From Paracoccus homiensis (GTDB taxonomy: Bacteria; Pseudomonadota; Alphaproteobacteria; Rhodobacterales; Rhodobacteraceae), in the NCBI RefSeq assembly GCF_900111675.1, contig NZ_FOHO01000005.1, positions 1 to 64,000 of the forward strand: a stretch of 64,000 bases of DNA, written 5' to 3'. The translations under genes were made by a program, and so were the position numbers. The notes under the pieces were generated by a model. That model was given only the letters and a program-made list of their open reading frames with translations. It made no database searches and was not told the origin of the DNA. This document shows positions 54,269 to 62,840 of this stretch, piece by piece (position 1 is the first letter of the stretch; each line of letters opens with the position of its first letter).

Positions 54269-55381
54269 ATGGGAATTTTCGACATTCTGGGCGGCGAGTT
54301 CATCGAGATCATCGAATGGACCGACGACACCCGCGACACGATGGTCTGGCGCTTTGACACGCTGGGACATGCGATCAAATACGGGGCCAAGCTGACCGTC
54401 CGCGAAGGTCAGGCCGCCGTCTTTGTCCATGAAGGGCAGCTGGCCGATGTCTTTGGTCCGGGTCTTTACCTTCTGGAAACCAACAACATGCCGGTGCTGA
54501 CCCGATTGCAGCATTGGGATCACGGGTTCCGCAGCCCGTTCAAATCGGAAATCTATTTCGTGAACACGACCCGTTTCAACGATCTGAAATGGGGCACCAA
54601 AAATCCGATCATCCTGCGCGATCCCGAATTCGGGCCCGTCCGCCTTCGCGCCTTCGGCACCTATTCGATGCGCGTGACCGAGCCTGCGCGCTTCATGTCC
54701 GAAATCGTCGGCACCGATGGCGAATTCACCCGCGACGAAATCAGCTTTCAGCTGCGCAACGTGATCGTGCAGGAATTTTCGCGCCTGATCGCCGGGGCCG
54801 GGATCCCGGTTCTGGACATGGCCGCCAATACAGATCAGCTGGGCCGCATGCTGGCCAAGGGGATCGAGCCCGTGATCCGCGAATACGGCCTGACCATCCC
54901 CGAATTCTATATCGAGAATATCAGCCTGCCCGAAGCCGTCGAAAAGATGTTGGACAAGCGCAGTTCGATGGGAATCCTGGGCGATCTGGACCGCTTTCAA
55001 CAATATGCCGCAAGCGAGGCGATGCTGAATGCCAGCCAGAACAGCGGTGGCGCGGGCGCAGGCATGGGGGCGGCGATGGGCGCCGCGATGGGCATGGGCA
55101 TGACCCGCCCCGGCCCTTGGGGTGCCGCGCCACGGGCCGCCGCCCCGGCCGCGCCGCCGCCGCTGCCCGGCAAGCAGGTCGAAACGGTCTGGCATGTCGC
55201 CATCGGTGGCGCGGCCCAGGGGCCGTTTGGCCGCGGTCATCTGGGCCGCATGGTCGCCGACGGCAGCTTTGCCCGCGACACATTGGTCTGGACGCCCGGA
55301 CAGGACGGTTGGCTGCCCGCCGATGACGTTCCCGAACTGGCGCAGCTGTTCACCATGATGCCGCCGCCCCTGCCCGGCTGA
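54269..55381 (+). CDS. SPFH-domain protein (YdjI-like) with a C-terminal GYF_2 domain
   Basis: 370 residues. Residues 1-240 are the SPFH domain of the YdjI or 'virion core-like' type (FIEIIEWTDDTRDTMVWRFD, LTVREGQAAVFVHEGQLADV, NIS-LPEAVEKMLDKRSS). A Gly/Met/Ala/Pro linker follows, then a GYF_2 domain at about 307-355 (VWHVAIGGAAQGPFGRGHLG, WTPGQDGWLPADDV). PPPLPG occurs both before this domain and as the last six residues. No signal peptide or membrane helix, so it docks on a membrane partner. ATG follows AAGGAGAGAGTG. Confidence 0.88.
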   Translation: MGIFDILGGEFIEIIEWTDDTRDTMVWRFDTLGHAIKYGAKLTVREGQAAVFVHEGQLADVFGPGLYLLETNNMPVLTRLQHWDHGFRSPFKSEIYFVNTTRFNDLKWGTKNPIILRDPEFGPVRLRAFGTYSMRVTEPARFMSEIVGTDGEFTRDEISFQLRNVIVQEFSRLIAGAGIPVLDMAANTDQLGRMLAKGIEPVIREYGLTIPEFYIENISLPEAVEKMLDKRSSMGILGDLDRFQQYAASEAMLNASQNSGGAGAGMGAAMGAAMGMGMTRPGPWGAAPRAAAPAAPPPLPGKQVETVWHVAIGGAAQGPFGRGHLGRMVADGSFARDTLVWTPGQDGWLPADDVPELAQLFTMMPPPLPG

Positions 55382-55389
55382 TCCGCCCG

Positions 55390-56598
55390 ATGCCGACGCC
55401 GCCAAGCGAATACCGCTATCCCTGCGAAAACTGCGGCGCCAGCCTGCGTTTCGCACCCGGTCAGGACATGCTGCATTGCGACTATTGCGGCCATGACCAG
55501 CAGATCGGCAAGGGTGCGGCCCGCGCCCCTGCCCGCCAGTCGCGCGGCGGTGCCGAGGCCGAGGCGCTGATCCTGCGCGACCCCGAAACCGGTCGCGCCC
55601 TGCAATGGGACGCGGGTCACAAGGCCGGTGATCTGGCCGAGATCCCGTTGCAGAAGGGGCTGCGGCTGGATCGCGACGATCCCGATATCGCGCAGGATGT
55701 GCGCACGTTGTCCTGCCCAAATTGCGGCGCGCGGCTGGATCTGGACGACGATCACCACGCCAGCCAATGCCCCTTCTGCGCCACGCCCGTCGTCACCGAT
55801 ACCGGCACCACCCGCCGGATCAAACCGCAGGGCGTGCTGCCCTTTCGCCTGACCGAGGAACAGGCCCACGCCGCGATGGAGGATTGGCTGGGCGGGCTGT
55901 GGTTCGCGCCCTCGGGCTTGCTGGATTACGCCCGGCGCGGCCGCAAGATGACGGGCGTCTATTCCCCCTTCTGGACCTTCGACGCGGCCACCCGGTCGGA
56001 CTATCGCGGTCAGCGCGGCGATGCCTATTACGAAACGGTCCATGTCACGCGGCAGGTCAATGGCCGCAGCAAACGTGTCGCGCAGAAGGTGCGGCGCATC
56101 CGCTGGCGTCCGGCCGCGGGCCGCGTCGCGCGTCGTTTCAATGATGTTCTGGTTCTGGCCTCGGCTTCGCTGCCGCGCAGGTTCTCGGACGGGCTGACAC
56201 CGTGGGACCTGTCGCATCTGCGTCCCTATCGGCCCGACTACCTGTCCGGGTTCGAGGCCGAGGGCTATACCATCCCGCTGGAACAGGGCCACCGGATCGC
56301 CCGCGAACAGATGGCGGGCGTGATCCTGAACGACGCGCGGCGCGACATCGGCGGCGACGAACAGCGTGTCGATCACATCGACACCGACTATCGCGATGAG
56401 ACGTTCAAGCATATCCTGCTGCCGATCTGGACGGCAGCCTATCGATATAACGGCGAAAGCTACCGCTTTCTCGTCAATGGACAGTCCGGGCGGGTGCAGG
56501 GTGAGCGACCCTACTCGGCCTGGAAAATCGCGCTGGCCGTGATCGCCGGACTGGTAGCGCTAGCGGCGATGCTGTATCTGGCCAGGGTGACAGGGTAA
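55390..56598 (+). CDS. Double zinc-ribbon membrane protein (YdjG-like)
   Basis: 402 residues. Two four-Cys zinc ribbons, CENCGASLRF with HCDYCG (residues 12-34) and CPNCGARLDL with QCPFC (108-129); a middle domain (FRLTEEQAHAAMEDWLGGLW, YSPFWTFDAATRSDYRG) and one C-terminal membrane helix (KIALAVIAGLVALAAMLYLA). The middle domain is the type sometimes misnamed 'helicase' in databases; no helicase motif is present. Architecture matches B. subtilis YdjG, partner of the SPFH protein YdjI. It begins 8 bp after the SPFH gene. Confidence 0.85.
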   Translation: MPTPPSEYRYPCENCGASLRFAPGQDMLHCDYCGHDQQIGKGAARAPARQSRGGAEAEALILRDPETGRALQWDAGHKAGDLAEIPLQKGLRLDRDDPDIAQDVRTLSCPNCGARLDLDDDHHASQCPFCATPVVTDTGTTRRIKPQGVLPFRLTEEQAHAAMEDWLGGLWFAPSGLLDYARRGRKMTGVYSPFWTFDAATRSDYRGQRGDAYYETVHVTRQVNGRSKRVAQKVRRIRWRPAAGRVARRFNDVLVLASASLPRRFSDGLTPWDLSHLRPYRPDYLSGFEAEGYTIPLEQGHRIAREQMAGVILNDARRDIGGDEQRVDHIDTDYRDETFKHILLPIWTAAYRYNGESYRFLVNGQSGRVQGERPYSAWKIALAVIAGLVALAAMLYLARVTG

Positions 56599-56656
56599 TT
56601 TCATCGGCCCGCCCCGCCCGGGGACGCGCGCCGAGCCTATGCGAAGGGGGACGCCA

Positions 56657-57568
56657 ATGATCTTGTGCGCAGGAGAATCGCTTATCGACATGGTGCCCGA
56701 GGATGGCGCCTTTCGCCCGCTGGCCGGCGGCGCAGTCTATAACACCACCGTCGCCTTGGGCCGGCTGGGCGAACCGACAGCCTATCTTTGGCCGATCAGC
56801 CGCGACCCGTTCGGTGAGATTCTGCTGCGCCCGCTGATCGAGGCCGGGGTGAATACCGATCTCTGCCCGCGATCCGACCGGCTGACCACGCTGGCGTTGG
56901 TCACCCTGACCGGCGGAGAGGCGCGCTATTCCTTCTATGACGAAGGCTCGGCCGGGCGAATGCTGTCGCAAAACGACATTCCCGAGCTTCCCGGGGATGT
57001 GCAGGCCATCTTTGCCGGGGGCATCAGCCTTGTTCCCGATCCCTGCGGCGGCGCGATCGAGTCGCTGATCCAGCGCAATCACCACCGCCTGCCCGTCATG
57101 CTGGATCCCAATATCCGGCCTTTCTTCATCACCGATCCCGACAGCTATCGCGCGCGCCTGAACCGGCTGCTGCCGATGGCAGATATCGTAAAACTGTCGG
57201 CGGATGATTTCGAATGGCTGTTTCCGGCTCTGGATCTGGCCGATGCGGCACGCAAAGTGCTGCAGATGGGCCCCCGCATCGTGCTTCAAACCGGCGGCGC
57301 GGCCGGGGCGCATGCCTATTGGGCCGGCGAAACCGTCAACGCCCCCGCCGTTCGCGTGACCGTGGCCGACACGATCGGCGCGGGTGACACGTTCAACGCG
57401 GGCGTTCTGGCCAGTCTGCGTCGTCAGGGGGTGCTGTCGAAAGACGGCATCGCGGGCATCACGGCGGATCAGCTGCGCAGCGCCCTGACCCTGGGTGCGC
57501 AGGCTGCGGCCGTGACCGTGTCCCGCGCTGGTGCGAACCCGCCCTGGGCGTCCGAGATGCCCGCCTGA
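56657..57568 (+). CDS. PfkB-family carbohydrate kinase (fructokinase-like)
   Basis: 303 residues. Ribokinase fold with GGAVYNTTVALGRLG near residue 23 and the anion-hole motif DTIGAGDTFNAGVLASL near 250 carrying the catalytic Asp. LCAGESLIDMVPEDGAF at the start fits fructokinases. Phosphorylates a free sugar with ATP; the sugar is not certain. Start at ATG 56657 after AAGGGGG. Unrelated in function to the preceding membrane-stress genes. Confidence 0.88.
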   Translation: MILCAGESLIDMVPEDGAFRPLAGGAVYNTTVALGRLGEPTAYLWPISRDPFGEILLRPLIEAGVNTDLCPRSDRLTTLALVTLTGGEARYSFYDEGSAGRMLSQNDIPELPGDVQAIFAGGISLVPDPCGGAIESLIQRNHHRLPVMLDPNIRPFFITDPDSYRARLNRLLPMADIVKLSADDFEWLFPALDLADAARKVLQMGPRIVLQTGGAAGAHAYWAGETVNAPAVRVTVADTIGAGDTFNAGVLASLRRQGVLSKDGIAGITADQLRSALTLGAQAAAVTVSRAGANPPWASEMPA

Positions 57569-57594
57569 AGCCAGGATTTCAGATAAAGTGCCGT

Positions 57595-57624
57595 GGGGGG
57601 CCGGGGGGCGCGAAGCCCCCCGGC
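57595..57624. repeat. Dispersed GC hairpin repeat, copy 2
   Basis: GGGGGG then CCGGGGGGC-GCGAA-GCCCCCCGG (57601-57623), the same 23 bases as at 47741-47763. Here it lies between the convergent pfkB and hflX genes and may act as a bidirectional terminator. Confidence 0.7.
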
Positions 57625-57642
57625 CGCCGCGGGACGCAATCG

Positions 57643-58974
57643 TCACGCGTCCGGCTGATCCAGGGCTTCGAAACCGGCTTTCTGCCGCGCGGTCCAGCGC
57701 AGATGCAGGGTCAGACCATCCTCGCCGGCCTCTTCGCGCTCGACCACGCCCGCTTCGTGCAGCCATGCACGGCGGCGGCCATCGCTGAAATCAAGCCGAA
57801 GCACGGCAGCCTCGCGCGGCTCGTCCAGCGCGCGCGACAGATGGGCGTCGATGGCGGCGACCAGATCCTCCAGCCCCTCGCCCGACAGCGCGCTGACCGC
57901 CTGCACACCCTCGGTGCGGGCATCGGTGCGGCGCAGCGCGGCCCGCATATCGGGCGACAGCGCATCGATCTTGTTCCAGACCTCGATCAGTTCGACATCC
58001 TCGTCCACGCCCAGACTGTCCAGGATCTCGGCCACATCGGCGGCCTGCTCCTCGGTTTCGGGGTGGCTGATATCGCGCACATGCAGGATCAGATCCGCTT
58101 CCAGGACCTCTTCCAGCGTGGCCCGGAAGGCGGCGACCAGTTCCGTCGGCAGATCGCTGATGAACCCCACCGTGTCCGACAGGATGATCTTGCGCCCCGA
58201 CGCCCCGCCCCGCGCGTCCGGCAGACGGATCGCCCGCATGGTCGGGTCCAGCGTCGCAAACAGCATGTCCTTGGCCATCACCTCGGCCCCGGTCATGCGA
58301 TTGAACAGCGTCGATTTCCCCGCGTTGGTATAGCCCACCAGCGCGACGATCGGATAGGGCACCTTGGCGCGCGCCGCGCGATGCAGCGTGCGCGTCTTGA
58401 CCACGCGCTCCAACTGGTGGCGCAGGCGGGTCATCTGTTCGTCGATGGCGCGGCGGTCGGCCTCGATCTGGGTTTCCCCCGGCCCGCCGACAAAGCCCAG
58501 ACCGCCGCGCTGACGTTCCAGGTGGGTCCAGGCCCGGACCAGGCGTGTGCGCTGATAGGACAGCGCAGCCAGTTCCACCTGCAACACGCCTTCGCGCGTC
58601 CGCGCACGGTCTGCAAAGATTTCCAGGATCAGCCCGGTCCGGTCCAGCAGCTTGACGCCCCAGTCCTTTTCCAGATTGCGCTGCTGCACCGGCGTCACCG
58701 GGCCGTCGATCAGCACCAGCTCGGCCTCGACAGCCGTCAGTCGCGTACCGATTTCGGCCAGCTTGCCCTTGCCGAACAGCATGCCGGGATTGGGATCGCG
58801 CAGCCGCGCCACTTCCTCGCCCACGATGTCGATTCCGGGCAACGCATGTGCCAGGGCGACCGCCTCGGCCAATGCGTGTTCGGGTTCACGCCGCTGGGTC
58901 CGGGCAGTGCCAAGATCGGGATGGATCACATAGGCGCGTGTCGGCTTGGCCTCGGTCGAGGTAGGTTCCGCCAA
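57643..58974 (-). CDS. hflX: GTPase HflX
   Basis: 443 residues. Ribosome-associated GTPase that rescues or splits stalled 70S ribosomes under stress. HflX N-domain (GMLFGKGKLAEIGTRL, LERQRGGLGFVGGPGETQIE), G1 VGYTNAGKSTLFNRMTG, G3 DTVGFISDLP, G4 VWNKIDAL. The start is a TTG at 58974 placed directly after the hfq stop (TGATTG), with GAGGA before it; no ATG is available near the conserved N-terminus. Confidence 0.95.
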   Translation of the reverse strand: MAEPTSTEAKPTRAYVIHPDLGTARTQRREPEHALAEAVALAHALPGIDIVGEEVARLRDPNPGMLFGKGKLAEIGTRLTAVEAELVLIDGPVTPVQQRNLEKDWGVKLLDRTGLILEIFADRARTREGVLQVELAALSYQRTRLVRAWTHLERQRGGLGFVGGPGETQIEADRRAIDEQMTRLRHQLERVVKTRTLHRAARAKVPYPIVALVGYTNAGKSTLFNRMTGAEVMAKDMLFATLDPTMRAIRLPDARGGASGRKIILSDTVGFISDLPTELVAAFRATLEEVLEADLILHVRDISHPETEEQAADVAEILDSLGVDEDVELIEVWNKIDALSPDMRAALRRTDARTEGVQAVSALSGEGLEDLVAAIDAHLSRALDEPREAAVLRLDFSDGRRRAWLHEAGVVEREEAGEDGLTLHLRWTARQKAGFEALDQPDA

Positions 58975-59208
58975 TCAGTCCTCGCCTTCATACAGCGAAA
59001 TCGGCTGGCCCGGCATGATCGTGCTGATCGCATGCTTGTAGACCAGCTGCGACTGGCCGTCACGGCGCAGAAGCACGCAGAAATTGTCGAACCACGTAAT
59101 GACGCCTTGCAGTTTCACGCCATTGATCAGGAAGATTGTGACGGGAACCTTGGCCTTGCGGACGTGGTTCAAAAATGCGTCCTGCAGATTCTGCTTGTCG
59201 CTGGCCAT
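58975..59208 (-). CDS. hfq: RNA chaperone Hfq
   Basis: 77 residues: [59 protein letters not shown]. The Sm1 and Sm2 motifs are complete. Hexameric matchmaker between small RNAs and mRNAs. The C-terminal tail is very short, as in alphaproteobacteria. ATG 59208 (MASDKQ) is chosen. Directly followed by hflX, a widely conserved pair. Confidence 0.97.
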   Translation of the reverse strand: MASDKQNLQDAFLNHVRKAKVPVTIFLINGVKLQGVITWFDNFCVLLRRDGQSQLVYKHAISTIMPGQPISLYEGED

Positions 59209-59329
59209 ATTTCGCTCTGTCCGCATTGTTTTATGTAAGTTGCATGTTCACATCTAAGCGACTGTGCGCAGCCATGCAAGATCGTGGGACTTGTTGAAAA
59301 TCAATCGGGCGAAATTGCCACGCCACGGT

Positions 59330-60955
59330 CTAGCGGCGCCAGAATTCGGGCGTGAACAGCGCAAGAATCGCCAGGGTTTCCAACCGCCCGACGATCATCG
59401 CCCCGGCAAGAAAAGCCTTTGTGATCACAGACAGGCCCGACCACCCTTCCCACGGCGCCGAGGCGATCCCGGCCGAGCCCTCGAAAACCGGCGTCAACGG
59501 GATGGCCGAGGCCAGCGGACCGGTATTGGTCAGCGCCGCAATCGACAGGATCGTGGCGGTTTCGAACTCGATCTGCTGGATCGAGACCAGCATGACCGTC
59601 ACCCCGATCGAGGTCGCAAACAGCATGAAGAAGATGAAGGCCAGATAGGCCCCCTCGCGGCGCAGCCTGCGTGCGATGCGTCCACCACCCGCGACCGAAC
59701 TGGGATGGATGATCCGTTCCAGTTCCCGCTCGCCATGACGCGCAAGGGCATAGACGCGCAACAGCTTGACCCCGCCCGCCGTGGTGGCGACGCCACCGCC
59801 CATCATCGCCAGACCGGCCAGGATCAGCCCCGGCGTGCTTAGCCCCGACCAGGCCCGCGCCCCCTGCCAATCCGCCGATGACCAGCCCGTCGTCGTCAGA
59901 TAGCTGAGCGCCCCGAACAGCCCGCCCCAGAAGGCCGACAGCCCCGCCTGAATATCGCCCAGGCTTAGCGGGCCGGGCGTGTCGGATCCGGCCTCGATCG
60001 CGGCGATGAAATGGCGGGCAAACAGCATCACGGCCACCAGCCCGACAAGGAATATCGCCATCTGCAATTCGGGGTCGTGGCGCAGTTTCTCGGTCGCCCG
60101 CAACTCGGCCCCGCCGGGCCAGAAACGCCGCGACAGGGCCGGGATCAGGAACAGAAAGATCGCCATCTCCCCCAGCACACCCGACCCGGTCGCCGCCGTA
60201 TCCAGTGTCACGCTGATGCCGCTGGTCGACAGCGTACCCAACGCCCGGCACAGCGCCACAAGCGAACTGTCCCCCAGCATCAGAAGCACCATCCACAGGA
60301 TCAGCGTCAGCAGCCCGTAGATCGGCAAAACCTCTTGCGTGGCGCGAAACAGGCGCTGACGCGGATCGGCCAGTTCAGTGTGAAACAGCGGCGAGGACAG
60401 GTGCGACTGCGGCACCAGCGGATCGGACGAGGCAGGCAGCCTTTCGAACTGTTCGCTGCGACCATAGGGCGAGGACATGATCTCGAACCCACCCACGCGC
60501 AGCGGCGCCAGGATTGCGACCGCGGCAACCAGCATGAACAGCCCGCCCAGCCAGCCGACCAAAGCGCGCCACAGATGCAGCGGCATCGGCAGCAGATCGG
60601 CCGAATACAGCGACGCCCCCGTCGTGGTCAGCGACGACACCATTTCCCACCATGCGTTGAAAATGCCGGTATCGGGCAGGCTTTCGGCAAAGGGCATCGC
60701 CAGAACCAGCGGCAGCACCGTCAATATCGCGACGCAACTGACCAGATCGCGGCGCGCCTGTTGACGGCGGCGATTTGCGGCACCGGCCAGCCCGATCATC
60801 CCGGTCACCACCAGCGTCAGGTTGCACCAGTAGAAGAAGTTGCGCGCAATGGCATGTTCATCGATGGACGAGGCATAGATCGCCGGAATCAGCATCGCCA
60901 GCGCGGCGATGATCGACAGCTGCAACAGGATCGGCAGGCGGGCAAGAAAAGCCAC
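59330..60955 (-). CDS. trkH: Trk potassium transporter membrane subunit
   Basis: 541 residues, many membrane helices. Potassium filter loops are visible: SLTTTGASLY, TLSTSGISVT, YLTTTGWSS and ALTNTGPLA, one per repeat. Works with TrkA for K+ uptake. It starts 8 bp after trkA. The N-terminal half is longer than in E. coli TrkH, as in the alphaproteobacterial branch. Confidence 0.93.
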   Translation of the reverse strand: MAFLARLPILLQLSIIAALAMLIPAIYASSIDEHAIARNFFYWCNLTLVVTGMIGLAGAANRRRQQARRDLVSCVAILTVLPLVLAMPFAESLPDTGIFNAWWEMVSSLTTTGASLYSADLLPMPLHLWRALVGWLGGLFMLVAAVAILAPLRVGGFEIMSSPYGRSEQFERLPASSDPLVPQSHLSSPLFHTELADPRQRLFRATQEVLPIYGLLTLILWMVLLMLGDSSLVALCRALGTLSTSGISVTLDTAATGSGVLGEMAIFLFLIPALSRRFWPGGAELRATEKLRHDPELQMAIFLVGLVAVMLFARHFIAAIEAGSDTPGPLSLGDIQAGLSAFWGGLFGALSYLTTTGWSSADWQGARAWSGLSTPGLILAGLAMMGGGVATTAGGVKLLRVYALARHGERELERIIHPSSVAGGGRIARRLRREGAYLAFIFFMLFATSIGVTVMLVSIQQIEFETATILSIAALTNTGPLASAIPLTPVFEGSAGIASAPWEGWSGLSVITKAFLAGAMIVGRLETLAILALFTPEFWRR

Positions 60956-60963
60956 CGGGCGCC

Positions 60964-62340
60964 TCAGAAAAAGTCGATCGAGACCTGCAACAGGCGCTCG
61001 ACCTCGGGGACGTCATGGCTGAGGGCGAAGATCAGGACGATATCCCCCTCTTCCAGCCGCATGTCGGGCGAGGGTTTCAACACCCGGTCGCCCTTCTGGA
61101 CCGCGCCGATCAGCACGCCTTCGGGAAATTCGATATCGCGGATCGCCCGCCCCGACATGGACGAGGTGGACATGACCTGCGCCTCCATCACCTCGGCCTC
61201 GGCATCGCCGATGGAATAGATGTCGCGCACCCTGCCATGCCGGATATGGCGCAGAATGGTCGACACGGTGGTGGCGCGCGGGTTGATATAGGCGTCAATG
61301 TCCAGCGCGCCCATCAAGGGCACCAGCGTCGGATCGTTGATCAGCGTGATCGCCAGCTTGGCCCCCGCCTGTTTCGCACGCACGGCGGCCAGAATATTGG
61401 TCTTGTCGTCATCGGTGACGGCCAGAACCGCATCCGCAGACGGAACCGAGGCTTCCTCAAGCAATTCGGCGGACAGGCCATCGCCATTCAGCACGATGGT
61501 CCGTTCCAGACGATCTGCGGCGAATTCCGCGCGATAACGGTCGCGTTCGATCAGCTTGGCACGGATCCGGTCGGGCCGCGCCTCCAGCGTGCGGGCGACC
61601 GACAGGCCGACATTGCCCGCCCCGATAATGACCACACGTTCCTGTTTCAGGGGCGGCTTGCCAAAGATTTCCAGCGTGCGGGCCACATCATCGACATGGC
61701 TGAAGATATAGACCTGATCGCCCGCAAACAGTTGATCGCCCGGATCGGGGGCAAACAGACGCCGGTCGCGGCGGATGCCCGCGACGATGGCGCGCAGGCT
61801 GGAAAAGATCTCGTTCAACTGCCGCAGGGGCGTGTTCAGCGCCGGACAGTCATCTTCCAGGACGATGCCCAGCAACTGGATCTTGCCGCCAAGAAAGGTT
61901 TCGACATCAAAGGTCGAGGGCGCGGACAGGCGTTGCAGCGCCGCCTTTGCGACCTCGGATTCGGGGCTGATGACCACGTCGATCGGCAGGTGATCGGTGC
62001 GGTACAGATCGGAATAGATCGCGTCCAGATAGGCGCTGCTGCGCAGACGGGCAATCTTGCGCGGCACCTGGAACACCGAATGCGCGATCTGGCAGGTGAC
62101 CATGTTCACTTCGTCGGAATGGGTCGCCGCGATCAGCAGATCGGCATCGCGCGCGCCGGCCCGGTCCAGAATGTCGGGATGGCTGGCAAATCCGGTCACC
62201 CCCTGCACGTCCAGCGCGTCGGTCGCGCGCCGGATCAGTTCGCCATTATTGTCGATGACGGTGACATCGTTGCGCTCGCCCGACAGGTGACGGGCGATCT
62301 GCCAACCGACCTGCCCTGCCCCGCAGATGATGATCTTCAT
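60964..62340 (-). CDS. trkA: Trk system potassium-uptake regulator TrkA
   Basis: 458 residues, two RCK modules: IICGAGQVGWQIARHLSGER at the N-terminus and VVIIGAGNVGLSVARTLEAR near residue 235, each followed by a TrkA-C domain. Binds NAD(H)/ATP and gates TrkH. Lies downstream of ntrX in the order typical for this group. Confidence 0.95.
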   Translation of the reverse strand: MKIIICGAGQVGWQIARHLSGERNDVTVIDNNGELIRRATDALDVQGVTGFASHPDILDRAGARDADLLIAATHSDEVNMVTCQIAHSVFQVPRKIARLRSSAYLDAIYSDLYRTDHLPIDVVISPESEVAKAALQRLSAPSTFDVETFLGGKIQLLGIVLEDDCPALNTPLRQLNEIFSSLRAIVAGIRRDRRLFAPDPGDQLFAGDQVYIFSHVDDVARTLEIFGKPPLKQERVVIIGAGNVGLSVARTLEARPDRIRAKLIERDRYRAEFAADRLERTIVLNGDGLSAELLEEASVPSADAVLAVTDDDKTNILAAVRAKQAGAKLAITLINDPTLVPLMGALDIDAYINPRATTVSTILRHIRHGRVRDIYSIGDAEAEVMEAQVMSTSSMSGRAIRDIEFPEGVLIGAVQKGDRVLKPSPDMRLEEGDIVLIFALSHDVPEVERLLQVSIDFF

Positions 62341-62840
62341 GCCTGCCCTCGTGCAGAAACGGCGTCTTGTCCGTTTCTCTGACTATGCTGCAAGGTCGCC
62401 GGGTGCAACTGTCGTGGTGGCCGCGCCCTGCAACAGCGCCTGGAATGGGCGCACATATCCACAACCGCAAATTGCGTGTGATTTACAAGCTTCCCTTGCG
62501 GAAGCCGGACGGCTTGGGTAAAATTAACCATGTTGAGAGCGCGATGCCCGCCCAGGACGGTGCGGTTTGCCGAACCGAACGGTTCGCGGTCATCACCTCG
62601 ACATTCGCAAAATGCCAGGGGGCGTGCTGACTACACTCGGCCCTTGGGGCACATCGTCCAACCCGGCCAAAGAGGCGTTCCTGACGGCATCGCAGCATCA
62701 AGCAAACAGGGTTTCGTCTGCTTCCTGTCCTGTTTCGATGTCCGAGCCGTTCAATCCCCGAACACCGTCAGGCGCAACTTGACGCCGGGGCGACCGGCGG
62801 CGGAGGTCAAAACCCGCCGTCGGTCGTTGGACAACCGGCC
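62341..62840. other. Non-coding gap between ntrX and trkA
   Basis: 500 bp without a convincing gene. A 7-bp inverted repeat CGAACCG-AA-CGGTTCG is at 62571-62586, and TTAACCAT (a CtrA half-site look-alike) is at 62524-62531. CGACCGGCGGCGG...CCGCCGTCGGTCG at 62791-62826 forms a 13-bp stem 15 bp after the ntrX stop and may terminate ntrX. Short frames present on both strands have no recognisable features. Confidence 0.4.

Noticed and set aside
62524..62531. TTAACCAT as a CtrA site
   Set aside because: Only one half-site; the second TTAA at the proper spacing is missing.
62483..62701. 72-codon minus-strand frame in the ntrX-trkA gap
   Set aside because: Cys/Arg-rich, no ribosome site, composition of non-coding DNA.
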